Assembly (NCBI GenBank): GCA_043820105.1
Contig: JBDREC010000108.1
Span: 1-52,448, forward strand
Length of the DNA stretch: 52,448 nt
Reading direction: 5' to 3'
Origin: JBDREC01 sp043820105 [NCBI: Pseudomonadota bacterium]
GTDB taxonomy: Bacteria > Bdellovibrionota_F > JAHFAK01
Positions 18,106 through 25,737 of this stretch are shown in pieces. Positions within the stretch are counted from its first letter, which is position 1, and every line of letters starts with the position of its first letter. The notes under the pieces are model-generated. The model was not told the origin of the DNA, did not search any database, and worked only from the letters and a program-made list of their open reading frames with translations. Position numbers and translations under genes: made by a program.

Positions 18106-19302
18106 TTACCTTATGCGGGCAGAGTTGGTATTTATCATTTCAGCTAGTTTTACAGCCGGGTCTTTGACTTTACTTAAAAATATCATTGCAGCAATGACAT
18201 ATGGTTTATAGCTTGCTTCTTTGTAGAGGGGGGTTCTGTACCTGTCAAATACTGAGGCAACTACTTCACCTTCTTTGCAGCTTACGCCAGTAATATCAGC
18301 TGGCAAGCAATGCATGTATAAAGCTTTTCCATTTTTTGTTTTTGACATTAAGTCTTCTGTGCATTCCCATTCTTTGTGATTTGCATTTTGATTTAATAAC
18401 TCTTTTTCAAGAGCTTTAATTCCATCAAAATCGGAATTTCCATAAAGATTTGTTCTTTTTTCCATTGCAGCAAATGGTGCCCAGCTTTTTGGGTAAACAA
18501 TATCAGCATCTTGAAATGCTTCTGCCATACGGTAGGTTTTAGTAAAACTTCCACCTGATTCTGAGCTATTGGCTTTGGCTAATGTTTCAATGTCTGACAT
18601 AATTTCATAGCCTTCAGGGTGTGCTAGAGTAACATCCATTCCAAAACGTGTGAATAATCCAACAATACCTTGGGGAACAGATAAAGGTTTTCCATAAGAA
18701 GGTGAATAAGCCCAGGTCATGGCTATTTTTTTGCCTTTTAGGTTTTCAATTCCACCAAAGTGATTAATGACATGCATAGCATCTGACATTGATTGCGTAG
18801 GGTGGTCAATATCACATTGAAGGTTAACTAGAGTTGGCCTTTGTTCTAAAACGCCATCTTTATGGCCAAGTTCAACTGACTGGGCTACTTCCTGCATGTA
18901 AGTATGACCTTTGCCAATGTACATGTCATCCCTAATTCCAATTATGTCTGCCATAAATGAGATCATGTTAGCAGTTTCTCTAACAGTTTCACCATGAGCA
19001 ATTTGAGATTTGCCTTCATCTAGATCCTGAACTTCTAAGCCTAGAAAGTTACAAGCTGAAGCAAAACTAAATCTTGTTCTTGTTGAATTATCTCTAAATA
19101 ATGAAACCCCAAGGCCTGAATCAAAAATCCTTGCGGAAATATTATTTTCCCTCATTCCTCTAAGGATGTCAGCTACTAAAAAAGTCGCCCCAATTTCTTC
19201 ATCATTTTTATCCCAGGTTAATAAAAAATCATCATTAAACATTTTGATGTTTTTTTTATCAGATAATTGCTTAACTAAATTATTTATTGAATCAATGTTC
19301 AT
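18106..19302 (-). CDS. ygeW: YgeW-type knotted carbamoyltransferase
   Basis: The 398-aa product belongs to the aspartate/ornithine carbamoyltransferase superfamily. It shows the carbamoyl-phosphate loop FRDNSTRTRFSFASA (about residues 66-80), the conserved DIDHPTQSMSDAMHV and a HCLPADITG segment, all matching the YgeW family closely along its length. YgeW has the knotted fold, but its natural acceptor is unresolved; it does not behave as an ornithine or aspartate transcarbamylase. In enterobacteria ygeW sits among purine/nitrogen catabolism genes. Here it stands alone. AAGGAATAAAAAG precedes the ATG. Confidence 0.88.
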   Translation of the reverse strand: MNIDSINNLVKQLSDKKNIKMFNDDFLLTWDKNDEEIGATFLVADILRGMRENNISARIFDSGLGVSLFRDNSTRTRFSFASACNFLGLEVQDLDEGKSQIAHGETVRETANMISFMADIIGIRDDMYIGKGHTYMQEVAQSVELGHKDGVLEQRPTLVNLQCDIDHPTQSMSDAMHVINHFGGIENLKGKKIAMTWAYSPSYGKPLSVPQGIVGLFTRFGMDVTLAHPEGYEIMSDIETLAKANSSESGGSFTKTYRMAEAFQDADIVYPKSWAPFAAMEKRTNLYGNSDFDGIKALEKELLNQNANHKEWECTEDLMSKTKNGKALYMHCLPADITGVSCKEGEVVASVFDRYRTPLYKEASYKPYVIAAMIFLSKVKDPAVKLAEMINTNSARIR

Positions 19303-19418
19303 CTTTTTATTCCTTCTGATTTATTGTTTTCATATTACTAAGTGTGATATATTGAAAATAAATAAAAAAGAAAGTAAAAAAAGGCTTTTGATTAAATTAT
19401 TCAATAATCTGTAATATT

Positions 19419-19446
19419 TTGAATTTAAACCTTTTTATGATATAAT
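19419..19446 (+). promoter_or_regulatory. Predicted sigma-70 promoter for the 19529 gene
   Basis: TTGAAT and TATAAT are separated by 16 nt. The predicted start is about 75 nt before the ATG at 19529, which has a strong AAGGAGGGG ribosome site. Confidence 0.55.
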
Positions 19447-19528
19447 ATAAATATATATGTGTTTTTAAGATTATCACAAAATAATATCTTGAAATCATTA
19501 TGTTATCTTTTTAATAAGGAGGGGTAAA

Positions 19529-20530
19529 ATGAGTGCTAAAAAACCAAATATTAAGTTTAATAAGAAAATTATTCTCTTATTATCATTAATTCTTTTATTA
19601 ATTTTTGCTTCTTTTGGAGTCATTGGAAGTGGTCGTGGTGGCTGTTCAAGTTCCACAAACGAAACATCCTGGGATTCTGGTTTAATGGAGTCTATTGCAA
19701 GTGAGGGTGCTACAGCTACTGTTGAAGTAAAATTTACTACTGAATACCCAGTTGGTGATTATGTTACAATTGTTGCAAGTGCAGCAGGTGAAACTTCTCA
19801 GACAGTATCATTTTCTACTGTAGCTGCTCAAACCTTTTATGATTCTTCTGATATAGCACCTTTTACTGGGCTTACCATTGGTAAAACATGGAATTTTCTT
19901 GTAATGGTTTATGATGAAATTACCTATGGAGATGATTTAGTTGTTGTTTTAGATAGTGCGGTAGTTTTAGGAAGTGCTGAGGTTGATCAACTGATTACAT
20001 CAACATCTGAAACTGTTGAAATAGCTGTTGAAATTAATGCCACAGGAGATGAAGATGAAGTAACAATAAGCATGACAGCTGAAGTGCAGGCTGAAGTTAC
20101 TTTTACTTATAATGAGCATTGTGTTGTGACTACTTCTCAAAATTATGAAATTGCCTTGGACTTGTATGATGAATTAGCAATCACCTTTGATAATGATTGG
20201 ATAACTTGTAATGATGCTGATGATGGAATTGACCTGTGTGATAGCTCAGCTACTGATGCTGTTTTAATAAGTTCAATTACAATTGTTGGCAGAGAGGGAT
20301 ACGATGATGTTACAATAGATCCTAATGATAGTGAAGTTTTATTTGATGGTGATGCACTTTGCGCTCAAACAGGAACTCACTGTTGTGACTTTGTGCTCAC
20401 TGTTCCTGTTTCTTCCTTGGTTGGCAATTGGTTAAACTATTCAGCAGTTACATTTGATATGACTTTTACAGATTCAGAAGGCGCTGATGTAACACAACCA
20501 ATTAGTGTGACAATTCCATCCTTGGAATAG
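19529..20530 (+). CDS. Exported beta-rich protein, paralogue 1
   Basis: The 333-aa protein has a membrane-spanning signal segment (about residues 14-33) ending in a Gly-rich stretch, FGVIGSGRGGCSS. The rest is a beta-rich, acidic, Thr/Val/Ser-rich secreted domain. The Cys of GGC could be lipid-modified, although the surrounding residues do not form a standard lipobox. Asp/Cys-rich segments (TCNDADDG, LCAQTGTHCCDFVL) recur in the next gene, showing that the two are tandem paralogues. No known family is recognised. A surface or extracellular role is inferred. Confidence 0.65.
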   Translation: MSAKKPNIKFNKKIILLLSLILLLIFASFGVIGSGRGGCSSSTNETSWDSGLMESIASEGATATVEVKFTTEYPVGDYVTIVASAAGETSQTVSFSTVAAQTFYDSSDIAPFTGLTIGKTWNFLVMVYDEITYGDDLVVVLDSAVVLGSAEVDQLITSTSETVEIAVEINATGDEDEVTISMTAEVQAEVTFTYNEHCVVTTSQNYEIALDLYDELAITFDNDWITCNDADDGIDLCDSSATDAVLISSITIVGREGYDDVTIDPNDSEVLFDGDALCAQTGTHCCDFVLTVPVSSLVGNWLNYSAVTFDMTFTDSEGADVTQPISVTIPSLE

Positions 20531-20555
20531 TGACTAAATAATTATTGGATCAGAT

Positions 20556-22511
20556 ATGAAGAAAACTAGTAATAAATTAGAATTAAAACAAATTCTTTAT
20601 CTTGTTGTATTTGCTACTCTAGTTTTCTTTTCCTTTGGAGTTGTGGGAAATGGATGTGGGGGAGAAAGTCACTATCTTACTAAAAACTCAGAAAAAATTC
20701 CTGTTTCCATGAGTTTTAAATTTGATGCAGAAGCAGGAGGAAGTGGTACTTATACAGTTGATTTAATAGCAAGTCCTGATGCTGGTGGTGATGATATTAC
20801 CCAGGCATGTAGTATCGATGCTTCAACAAGTTCTTGCACTTTTGAAGGCCTGTCAATTGGGATTTATCAAATTACTGGAAATGTTAGCAATTCAGATGGT
20901 GAATTAATTGGATATGTTGTTGCTGTGTCCTGGACAATAAGTTCAACAACAACTTCAGAAACTTTAGCAATTAATTTTTCGACAACTTCAGGTGCCATTT
21001 TTGTTGAACCAGATATTGATGCTTCTATCATGTATGAATATTATTATGGTCCCACACCAGTATACACTCAAGATAAGATATCAAAATATTTTGATGCAGT
21101 TACTTCAGTATCAACAATAACTTTAGAAAATCCAATTACCTTTACTGATGATGATTCATATTTTTATTGTGATGATTCAAGTTTAGTAAGTTTAGAGGTT
21201 ATGGTTTGGGATGAAAGTGAGACTGATTCATACGATGCAATTAGCGATGTTTTATATTATAGCTCTGATGGATATACAGCTACTGACTGTAGTGTTGGAA
21301 ACTGTTGTAATTTCATGGTAACTTTAGATGTGGACAGTATTTATACTGATGAAGGTTTTACACCTCAAATTTTCGTTGCAACTTTAACTGCAACTGACAC
21401 AGATTCAAATGTAACAGAGATTTCAATAAGGGTTGATTTATCTGACATTGTTGAACCAAGTCATCCTGAAGCAGAGTTTGATGTTGTTTATAATGTAGAT
21501 CCAGGAGATGATGCAATGACTGCTCGGACAGGTTATTGGCTTGATAGTGCCATTAATCCAATTAACGGAGATATTCACTTAAGTTATTATGACATAAGTT
21601 ATACTGGTTTAGCTTATGCCCTTTGTGAAGGCGGTAATCTAGAGAATTGTACAATTACAGAAATTGATAGAGTGAACCTCAGTGGCCGATATTCTGGCAT
21701 TGCACTTGATTCCAACTATTATCCTCATATGATACATTGTGAAACTATTACAGGTGATTTGAAATATGTAACAAACGCTAGTGGTGGGTGGGCATATACT
21801 ACTATTGCTTCAGGTGTTAATTCTAGGTTTTCCTCAATAGCTGTGGATAAATTGGACCATGTTCATGTCAGTTTTTATGATAATGTTGCTGGTTACTTGT
21901 ATTATTCCTACTATGATGGAGTATCTTGGACTACTGTACCTGTTGAAACTTCTGTTAATGTCGGGCAATATTCAAAAATCGCTGTTGATTCAGCTAATAA
22001 TCCATATATAGCCGCCTTTAATTCAAGCACAGGAGATCTTGAGCTGTTTTATTTAAGTGGTAGTAGCTGGACAAGAGAACCTGTTGATACACCAGGATGG
22101 ACCGGATTGTATTTAGACATTGGAATTGATAGTAATGATGTTATTCACCTTTCTTATTATTCAAGTGGCTATAGTGGAAGTTTAAAATATGCCTTTGGAA
22201 ATCCTGGAACCTGGAGTATTGCTTATATTGATTCAACTGCTAAGGCTGGTCAATGGACATCTTTGTTTGTTGATGATTATGACAATATTCATATTGCTTA
22301 TAAACACTCTTTGGGAACTGATATTTCAATCAAGTACATGCGAAAAGTTAATAATATCTGGTCTGATATTTTTACTGTTGATACATCTTCTTCTATAAGT
22401 GATATGCTATTTCCATCTGTTATAGTAGGTGAAGATAATGTATATGTTCCATTTTATAAAGCTTATACCTCCACAAATGCCCACCTTGTGATGCCAACAT
22501 CTGCTTTTTAA
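20556..22511 (+). CDS. Exported protein, paralogue 2, with beta-propeller-like C-terminus
   Basis: The 651-aa protein begins with a signal segment ending FFSFGVVGNGCGGES, the same pattern as the preceding gene. The N-terminal half is similar beta-rich sequence, including a GNCCNFMVTL segment like CCDFVLTV in paralogue 1. From about residue 310 onward, repeats of about 45 residues of the form I[AG][VI]DSxxxxxISYY...GxLxYxxxxxxxW resemble blades of a beta-propeller. It lies 25 nt after paralogue 1, so the two are co-transcribed. It probably works outside the cell; its partner is unknown. Confidence 0.7.
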   Translation: MKKTSNKLELKQILYLVVFATLVFFSFGVVGNGCGGESHYLTKNSEKIPVSMSFKFDAEAGGSGTYTVDLIASPDAGGDDITQACSIDASTSSCTFEGLSIGIYQITGNVSNSDGELIGYVVAVSWTISSTTTSETLAINFSTTSGAIFVEPDIDASIMYEYYYGPTPVYTQDKISKYFDAVTSVSTITLENPITFTDDDSYFYCDDSSLVSLEVMVWDESETDSYDAISDVLYYSSDGYTATDCSVGNCCNFMVTLDVDSIYTDEGFTPQIFVATLTATDTDSNVTEISIRVDLSDIVEPSHPEAEFDVVYNVDPGDDAMTARTGYWLDSAINPINGDIHLSYYDISYTGLAYALCEGGNLENCTITEIDRVNLSGRYSGIALDSNYYPHMIHCETITGDLKYVTNASGGWAYTTIASGVNSRFSSIAVDKLDHVHVSFYDNVAGYLYYSYYDGVSWTTVPVETSVNVGQYSKIAVDSANNPYIAAFNSSTGDLELFYLSGSSWTREPVDTPGWTGLYLDIGIDSNDVIHLSYYSSGYSGSLKYAFGNPGTWSIAYIDSTAKAGQWTSLFVDDYDNIHIAYKHSLGTDISIKYMRKVNNIWSDIFTVDTSSSISDMLFPSVIVGEDNVYVPFYKAYTSTNAHLVMPTSAF

Positions 22512-22528
22512 AATTAAAATAATTATAA

Positions 22529-22753
22529 CTAGTTTTTTTCAACTCTTATGTTAACATTTTGTTCGAGTACAGTAACGATATCACCTGGGTAAATCTTTTT
22601 TCCTCTTAATAATATGACTTGGTTGTTTAATAAGACAAATTCATTTTTAATCAAATGTTTTGCGTGTCCACCAGATTCCGCTATATTCGCGAGTTTAAGT
22701 AGCGAATCAAGTTTTATAAAAGCAGTATCTATTTTATAAGTTTCTTCTTTCAT
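22529..22753 (-). CDS. Small S4-domain RNA-binding protein (YbcJ/YaaA-like)
   Basis: This 74-aa protein is essentially one S4 domain: IKLDSLLKLANIAESGGHAKHLIKNEFVLLNNQ followed by RGKKIYPGDIVTV. This is the RNA-binding fold of S4, RluB and the stand-alone YbcJ/YaaA proteins. The ATG overlaps the TGA of the marR-type gene upstream (ATGA), so it is the second gene of that operon. Its RNA target is unknown. Confidence 0.8.
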   Translation of the reverse strand: MKEETYKIDTAFIKLDSLLKLANIAESGGHAKHLIKNEFVLLNNQVILLRGKKIYPGDIVTVLEQNVNIRVEKN

Positions 22754-23334
22754 GTATGTTCCTCACAATTATATCTTATTTCACTATTTGAGATTCTTAT
22801 TTTAGTGAAATTACAATAATGTGGTTTAGTGGATTTTGCAAATTTATTAAAAATAAAATTATGACAAGTTAAGCAAATATTACTTTCACTAATAATTTTT
22901 TTATTTTGCAGTTCAATGATTAATTTATATAAAAAATTAAGTCCATTATCTTTTTCTGTGAAAGTCAATTTTTTTAAAATATCTTCAAGTGTATTGTTCC
23001 AAGAATTAAATTTTGCAAGAAGCTTTTTGCCTTTAGCAGTTATTTGGATGTTTGTTTTTCTTTTGTCTGTAGAATAAGCTTGTTTTTTTATATATTTTTT
23101 TGATTCTAGAGAATTTAAAGTTTCTGTTAGTGTTGGTTTTGTTAGCCCAAAATAAATGGCGATTTTAGCATTGAAACAATCTTCTTTTTTGTTGTTTTTT
23201 AGATAAAGTAATATGTGCTGTTGAATTGGGGATATATTTGCTTTTTTTGTTTCATTCCAAAGAATAGTCTTAAAAGCATGAAAAGTTCTTTCAAAGCAAA
23301 AAAGCAAGTTATCATCTAATTTATTGTTGACCAA
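22750..23334 (-). CDS. MarR-family regulator with Cys-rich C-terminus
   Basis: The winged-helix MarR core spans about residues 20-140. The recognition region is IAIYFGLTKPTLTETLNSLESKKYIKKQAYSTDKRKTNIQITAKGKKLL. The C-terminal 35 residues hold four cysteines (CLTCHN, HYCNFTK, YNCEE) that could bind a metal or act as redox switches. The gene is divergent from the NapC/NrfH-HAO cytochrome genes, with a 7-1-7 palindrome between them, so it is probably their regulator and its own repressor. The CLTCH is unlikely to bind heme c because the protein has no signal peptide. Confidence 0.82.
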   Translation of the reverse strand: MVNNKLDDNLLFCFERTFHAFKTILWNETKKANISPIQQHILLYLKNNKKEDCFNAKIAIYFGLTKPTLTETLNSLESKKYIKKQAYSTDKRKTNIQITAKGKKLLAKFNSWNNTLEDILKKLTFTEKDNGLNFLYKLIIELQNKKIISESNICLTCHNFIFNKFAKSTKPHYCNFTKIRISNSEIRYNCEEHT

Positions 23335-23363
23335 ATTAAATTTCTTTCTTATATAATAAATTA

Positions 23364-23378
23364 GTTAGGAATCCTAAC
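23364..23378. promoter_or_regulatory. Predicted MarR operator between marR and the cytochrome operon
   Basis: GTTAGGA-A-TCCTAAC is a perfect 7-1-7 palindrome in the 94-bp gap between the two divergent coding regions. It overlaps a possible leftward promoter (TTGTTA on the minus strand, then a TATTAT-like box). MarR dimers commonly bind such sites. Confidence 0.65.
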
Positions 23379-23428
23379 AATAATAGAAAAACTTATCAAT
23401 AAGTCAAATGTTAAAATGGAAAGTTTTT

Positions 23429-24022
23429 ATGTTTAAAAAGCTTAAAATAAATCTTCCTAAATCATATGTTCTTTATCTATTATTTATTATAATTGGCATA
23501 TTGTTAGCGGTCCCACTTTTTAGCACATTTTACTATGCAATGGTTAGAACATCTACACCAGAGTTTTGTGCATCCTGCCATGAAATACATCATGCATATG
23601 ATACTTGGATGACCTCAAGTCATCATAACAATGAAAAAGGAGTAGTAGCTGATTGTATGGATTGTCATATTGCTTCTCCAAGAGACTTGTTTGATTTTTT
23701 TTATTCTAAAACTTTACATGGTGCCAAGGATGTATTTCTACATTTTTTTAAATCAGAGCATAATATCGAAGAAATGAAAAAAAATGCGGTTTTAGGAATA
23801 AAAAATAACCAATGCCTAAAGTGTCATAGAAATTTATTATATATTCCAGGAAATAAAAAAGCATATAAAGCACATAAGGCAATTTTGAATCCGAAACATG
23901 AAGGAAAAAAACATCGTTGTTTAGACTGCCATAAAAACCTTGTTCACAATGACCGTGAACTTTATTTTGAAGATAAATTTATAAAGAAAAAAGTTTATGA
24001 AGGAGACTTAGATGAAAATTAA
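23429..24022 (+). CDS. NapC/NrfH-family tetraheme quinol-oxidising cytochrome c
   Basis: A single N-terminal membrane helix (about residues 12-35) anchors the protein. Four CxxCH motifs follow (CASCH, CMDCH, CLKCH, CLDCH), matching the NapC/NrfH/NirT family that passes electrons from menaquinol to a periplasmic partner. The downstream gene overlaps it by 11 bp and encodes an octaheme cytochrome, its expected partner. I prefer ATG 23429, with GGAAAG just upstream and the NrfH-like start MFKKLK, over the in-frame ATG at 23408. MarR control is likely from the palindrome upstream. Confidence 0.87.
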   Translation: MFKKLKINLPKSYVLYLLFIIIGILLAVPLFSTFYYAMVRTSTPEFCASCHEIHHAYDTWMTSSHHNNEKGVVADCMDCHIASPRDLFDFFYSKTLHGAKDVFLHFFKSEHNIEEMKKNAVLGIKNNQCLKCHRNLLYIPGNKKAYKAHKAILNPKHEGKKHRCLDCHKNLVHNDRELYFEDKFIKKKVYEGDLDEN

Positions 24023-25406
24023 AGCAATTATTATAGTAGGATTTTTAACAGTAATAACATTTATTACTATAGCTATTAATAATGATACGGTTAAATCTAA
24101 TTCTGAAAATAATATGACTAAGAAGATGGATTATAAAATTATAAGAGGTCTTTCTGAAGAGGAAAAAGCTTGTATTCAGTGCCATAAAGAAACAAGTCAC
24201 GGAATATTTGCAGATTGGGCAAGCTCTGCTCACGCTAAAGCAAATGTGACTTGTCTTGATTGTCACAAAGCTGAAAAGACAGATAAAGATATAAGTGTGG
24301 AGCATGCAAAATATTATAAGCGCTCAGATCTTCCCTATGGTAACATGAAATATCATATTGATATTACAGCTGTTGTAACACCTAAAGATTGTTCAAAATG
24401 TCATCCTGATGAAGCCTTTGAGTATTCAAAAAGCAAGCATGCAAATACACATAAAATTATGTGGGCTATTGATCCTTGGCTTAATAATGGTATGAATTCT
24501 GATAATGAAAGAAATGCTGGTTGTTATGCATGTCACGGAACTGTTTTAAAAATGAAAGATGGAAAGCTTGATCCAGAAACTTGGCCAAATGTTGGAGTTG
24601 GAAGAATAAACCTTGATGGATCAAAAGGTAGCTGTACAAGCTGTCATACAAGACACAAGTTTTCAACAGCTGAAGCAAGAAAACCAGAGGCCTGTGGTCA
24701 ATGTCACTTAGGACCTGATCATCCTCAAAAAGAAATCTATGAAGAATCAAAACATGGCGCTATATATGCAATGGAAGGACATAAATGGAACTTTGATGCA
24801 GCTCCTGAAACATGGACTCCTGGGGTTGACTATCGTTCTCCAACATGTGCTACCTGCCATATGTCAGGTATTGGAAAAGTAGGGACAAGTCATGATGTAA
24901 CAGAAAGATTGTCATGGGAAACTCAGGCTCCATTGACTGTTAGACCAAATGACTTCAAACCATTTCCAGCACAAGTTGACTGGAAAGAAGAAAGAGCAAA
25001 AATGGAAAATGTATGCTTACAGTGTCACAGCACAAACTGGACAAAGGGTCATTTTGTAAAAATGGATAAGGCTGTGCATGAATACAATGATGTATATTTT
25101 AAACCTGCTAAAGCCAAACTTGATGAACTCTATGCAAAAGGCTTACTTGATAAATCAAAATTTTTTGATGAAGACTTAGAAGTTGAGTTTTATGAGCTTT
25201 GGCATCATGAAGGAAGAAGGGCTAGAATGGGAACAGCTATGATGGCTCCTGATTATGCTTGGTGGCATGGTTTTTACGAGTGTAAAAAAAGGTTTAATAG
25301 GTTTATGTTTGAATCTGATGAAGCAATTAAATCAGGAAAAAAAGCTCATGTTTACAAAGACTATCCAAATGCTACAGGTCAAACCATTAAAGATCCTATT
25401 ATTTAA
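24012..25406 (+). CDS. Octaheme hydroxylamine-oxidoreductase-like cytochrome c (HAO family)
   Basis: The 464-aa protein has a signal/anchor segment (about 5-22) and eight CxxCH sites at about residues 54, 81, 127, 171, 208, 228, 279 and 335. The C-terminal helical region includes WHHEGRRARMGTAMMAPDYAWWHGFYE. This heme count and C-terminal region fit the HAO family. Pairing with a NapC/NrfH anchor is typical of the epsilon-type HAO proposed to reduce nitrite or hydroxylamine using quinol electrons, not to oxidise hydroxylamine. Whether the P460 cross-linking tyrosine is present needs alignment. AAGGAG precedes the ATG. Catalytic direction is inferred from context only. Confidence 0.85.
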   Translation: MKIKAIIIVGFLTVITFITIAINNDTVKSNSENNMTKKMDYKIIRGLSEEEKACIQCHKETSHGIFADWASSAHAKANVTCLDCHKAEKTDKDISVEHAKYYKRSDLPYGNMKYHIDITAVVTPKDCSKCHPDEAFEYSKSKHANTHKIMWAIDPWLNNGMNSDNERNAGCYACHGTVLKMKDGKLDPETWPNVGVGRINLDGSKGSCTSCHTRHKFSTAEARKPEACGQCHLGPDHPQKEIYEESKHGAIYAMEGHKWNFDAAPETWTPGVDYRSPTCATCHMSGIGKVGTSHDVTERLSWETQAPLTVRPNDFKPFPAQVDWKEERAKMENVCLQCHSTNWTKGHFVKMDKAVHEYNDVYFKPAKAKLDELYAKGLLDKSKFFDEDLEVEFYELWHHEGRRARMGTAMMAPDYAWWHGFYECKKRFNRFMFESDEAIKSGKKAHVYKDYPNATGQTIKDPII

Positions 25407-25425
25407 ATATCATTTTAATTTTTGC

Positions 25426-25713
25426 TCAGAATATATTTAAACAACTGTTTTTTTTTGCTTCCCCAGGATCATTGGGTGTTGGTCGTTTTTTAGATTCTAA
25501 TTCATCTATTGTTGCTTCCTGTCTTTCTGTGCTCAATCTTTGACTGTTAATGTCTGTACTATGAAACCTGACATTATCAAGGCCAGATCCTTGGCTATAT
25601 TTTCTTGTAAGCATTTTAAAGGTATCAATAATATCAGGATGTTTTCTTAGTGCTTCAATATTTGATTTGCCTGCTTTAATAAAAATTTCTAGAAACTCAA
25701 TATTCTACTTATT
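25426..25713 (-). pseudogene. Untranslated tail in frame with the 25738-27243 gene
   Basis: Beyond the TAA at 25738 the same minus frame continues for ten codons, meets a TAG near 25707, then stays open for about 95 codons. The tail encodes a helical segment (FLEIFIKAGKSNIEALRK), a polar linker and an end KKNSCLNIF. That end resembles the NTLCLNLF end of the gene just upstream. It is best read as the remnant of a longer or duplicated C-terminus. Confidence 0.5.
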
Positions 25714-25737
25714 TAGCTCCTCAAATACAAGTGTAAA

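Noticed and set aside
22750-22800. CLTCH in the MarR protein as a heme c site
   Set aside because: No signal peptide is present and heme c attachment occurs in the periplasm. The motif is more likely a metal or redox site.
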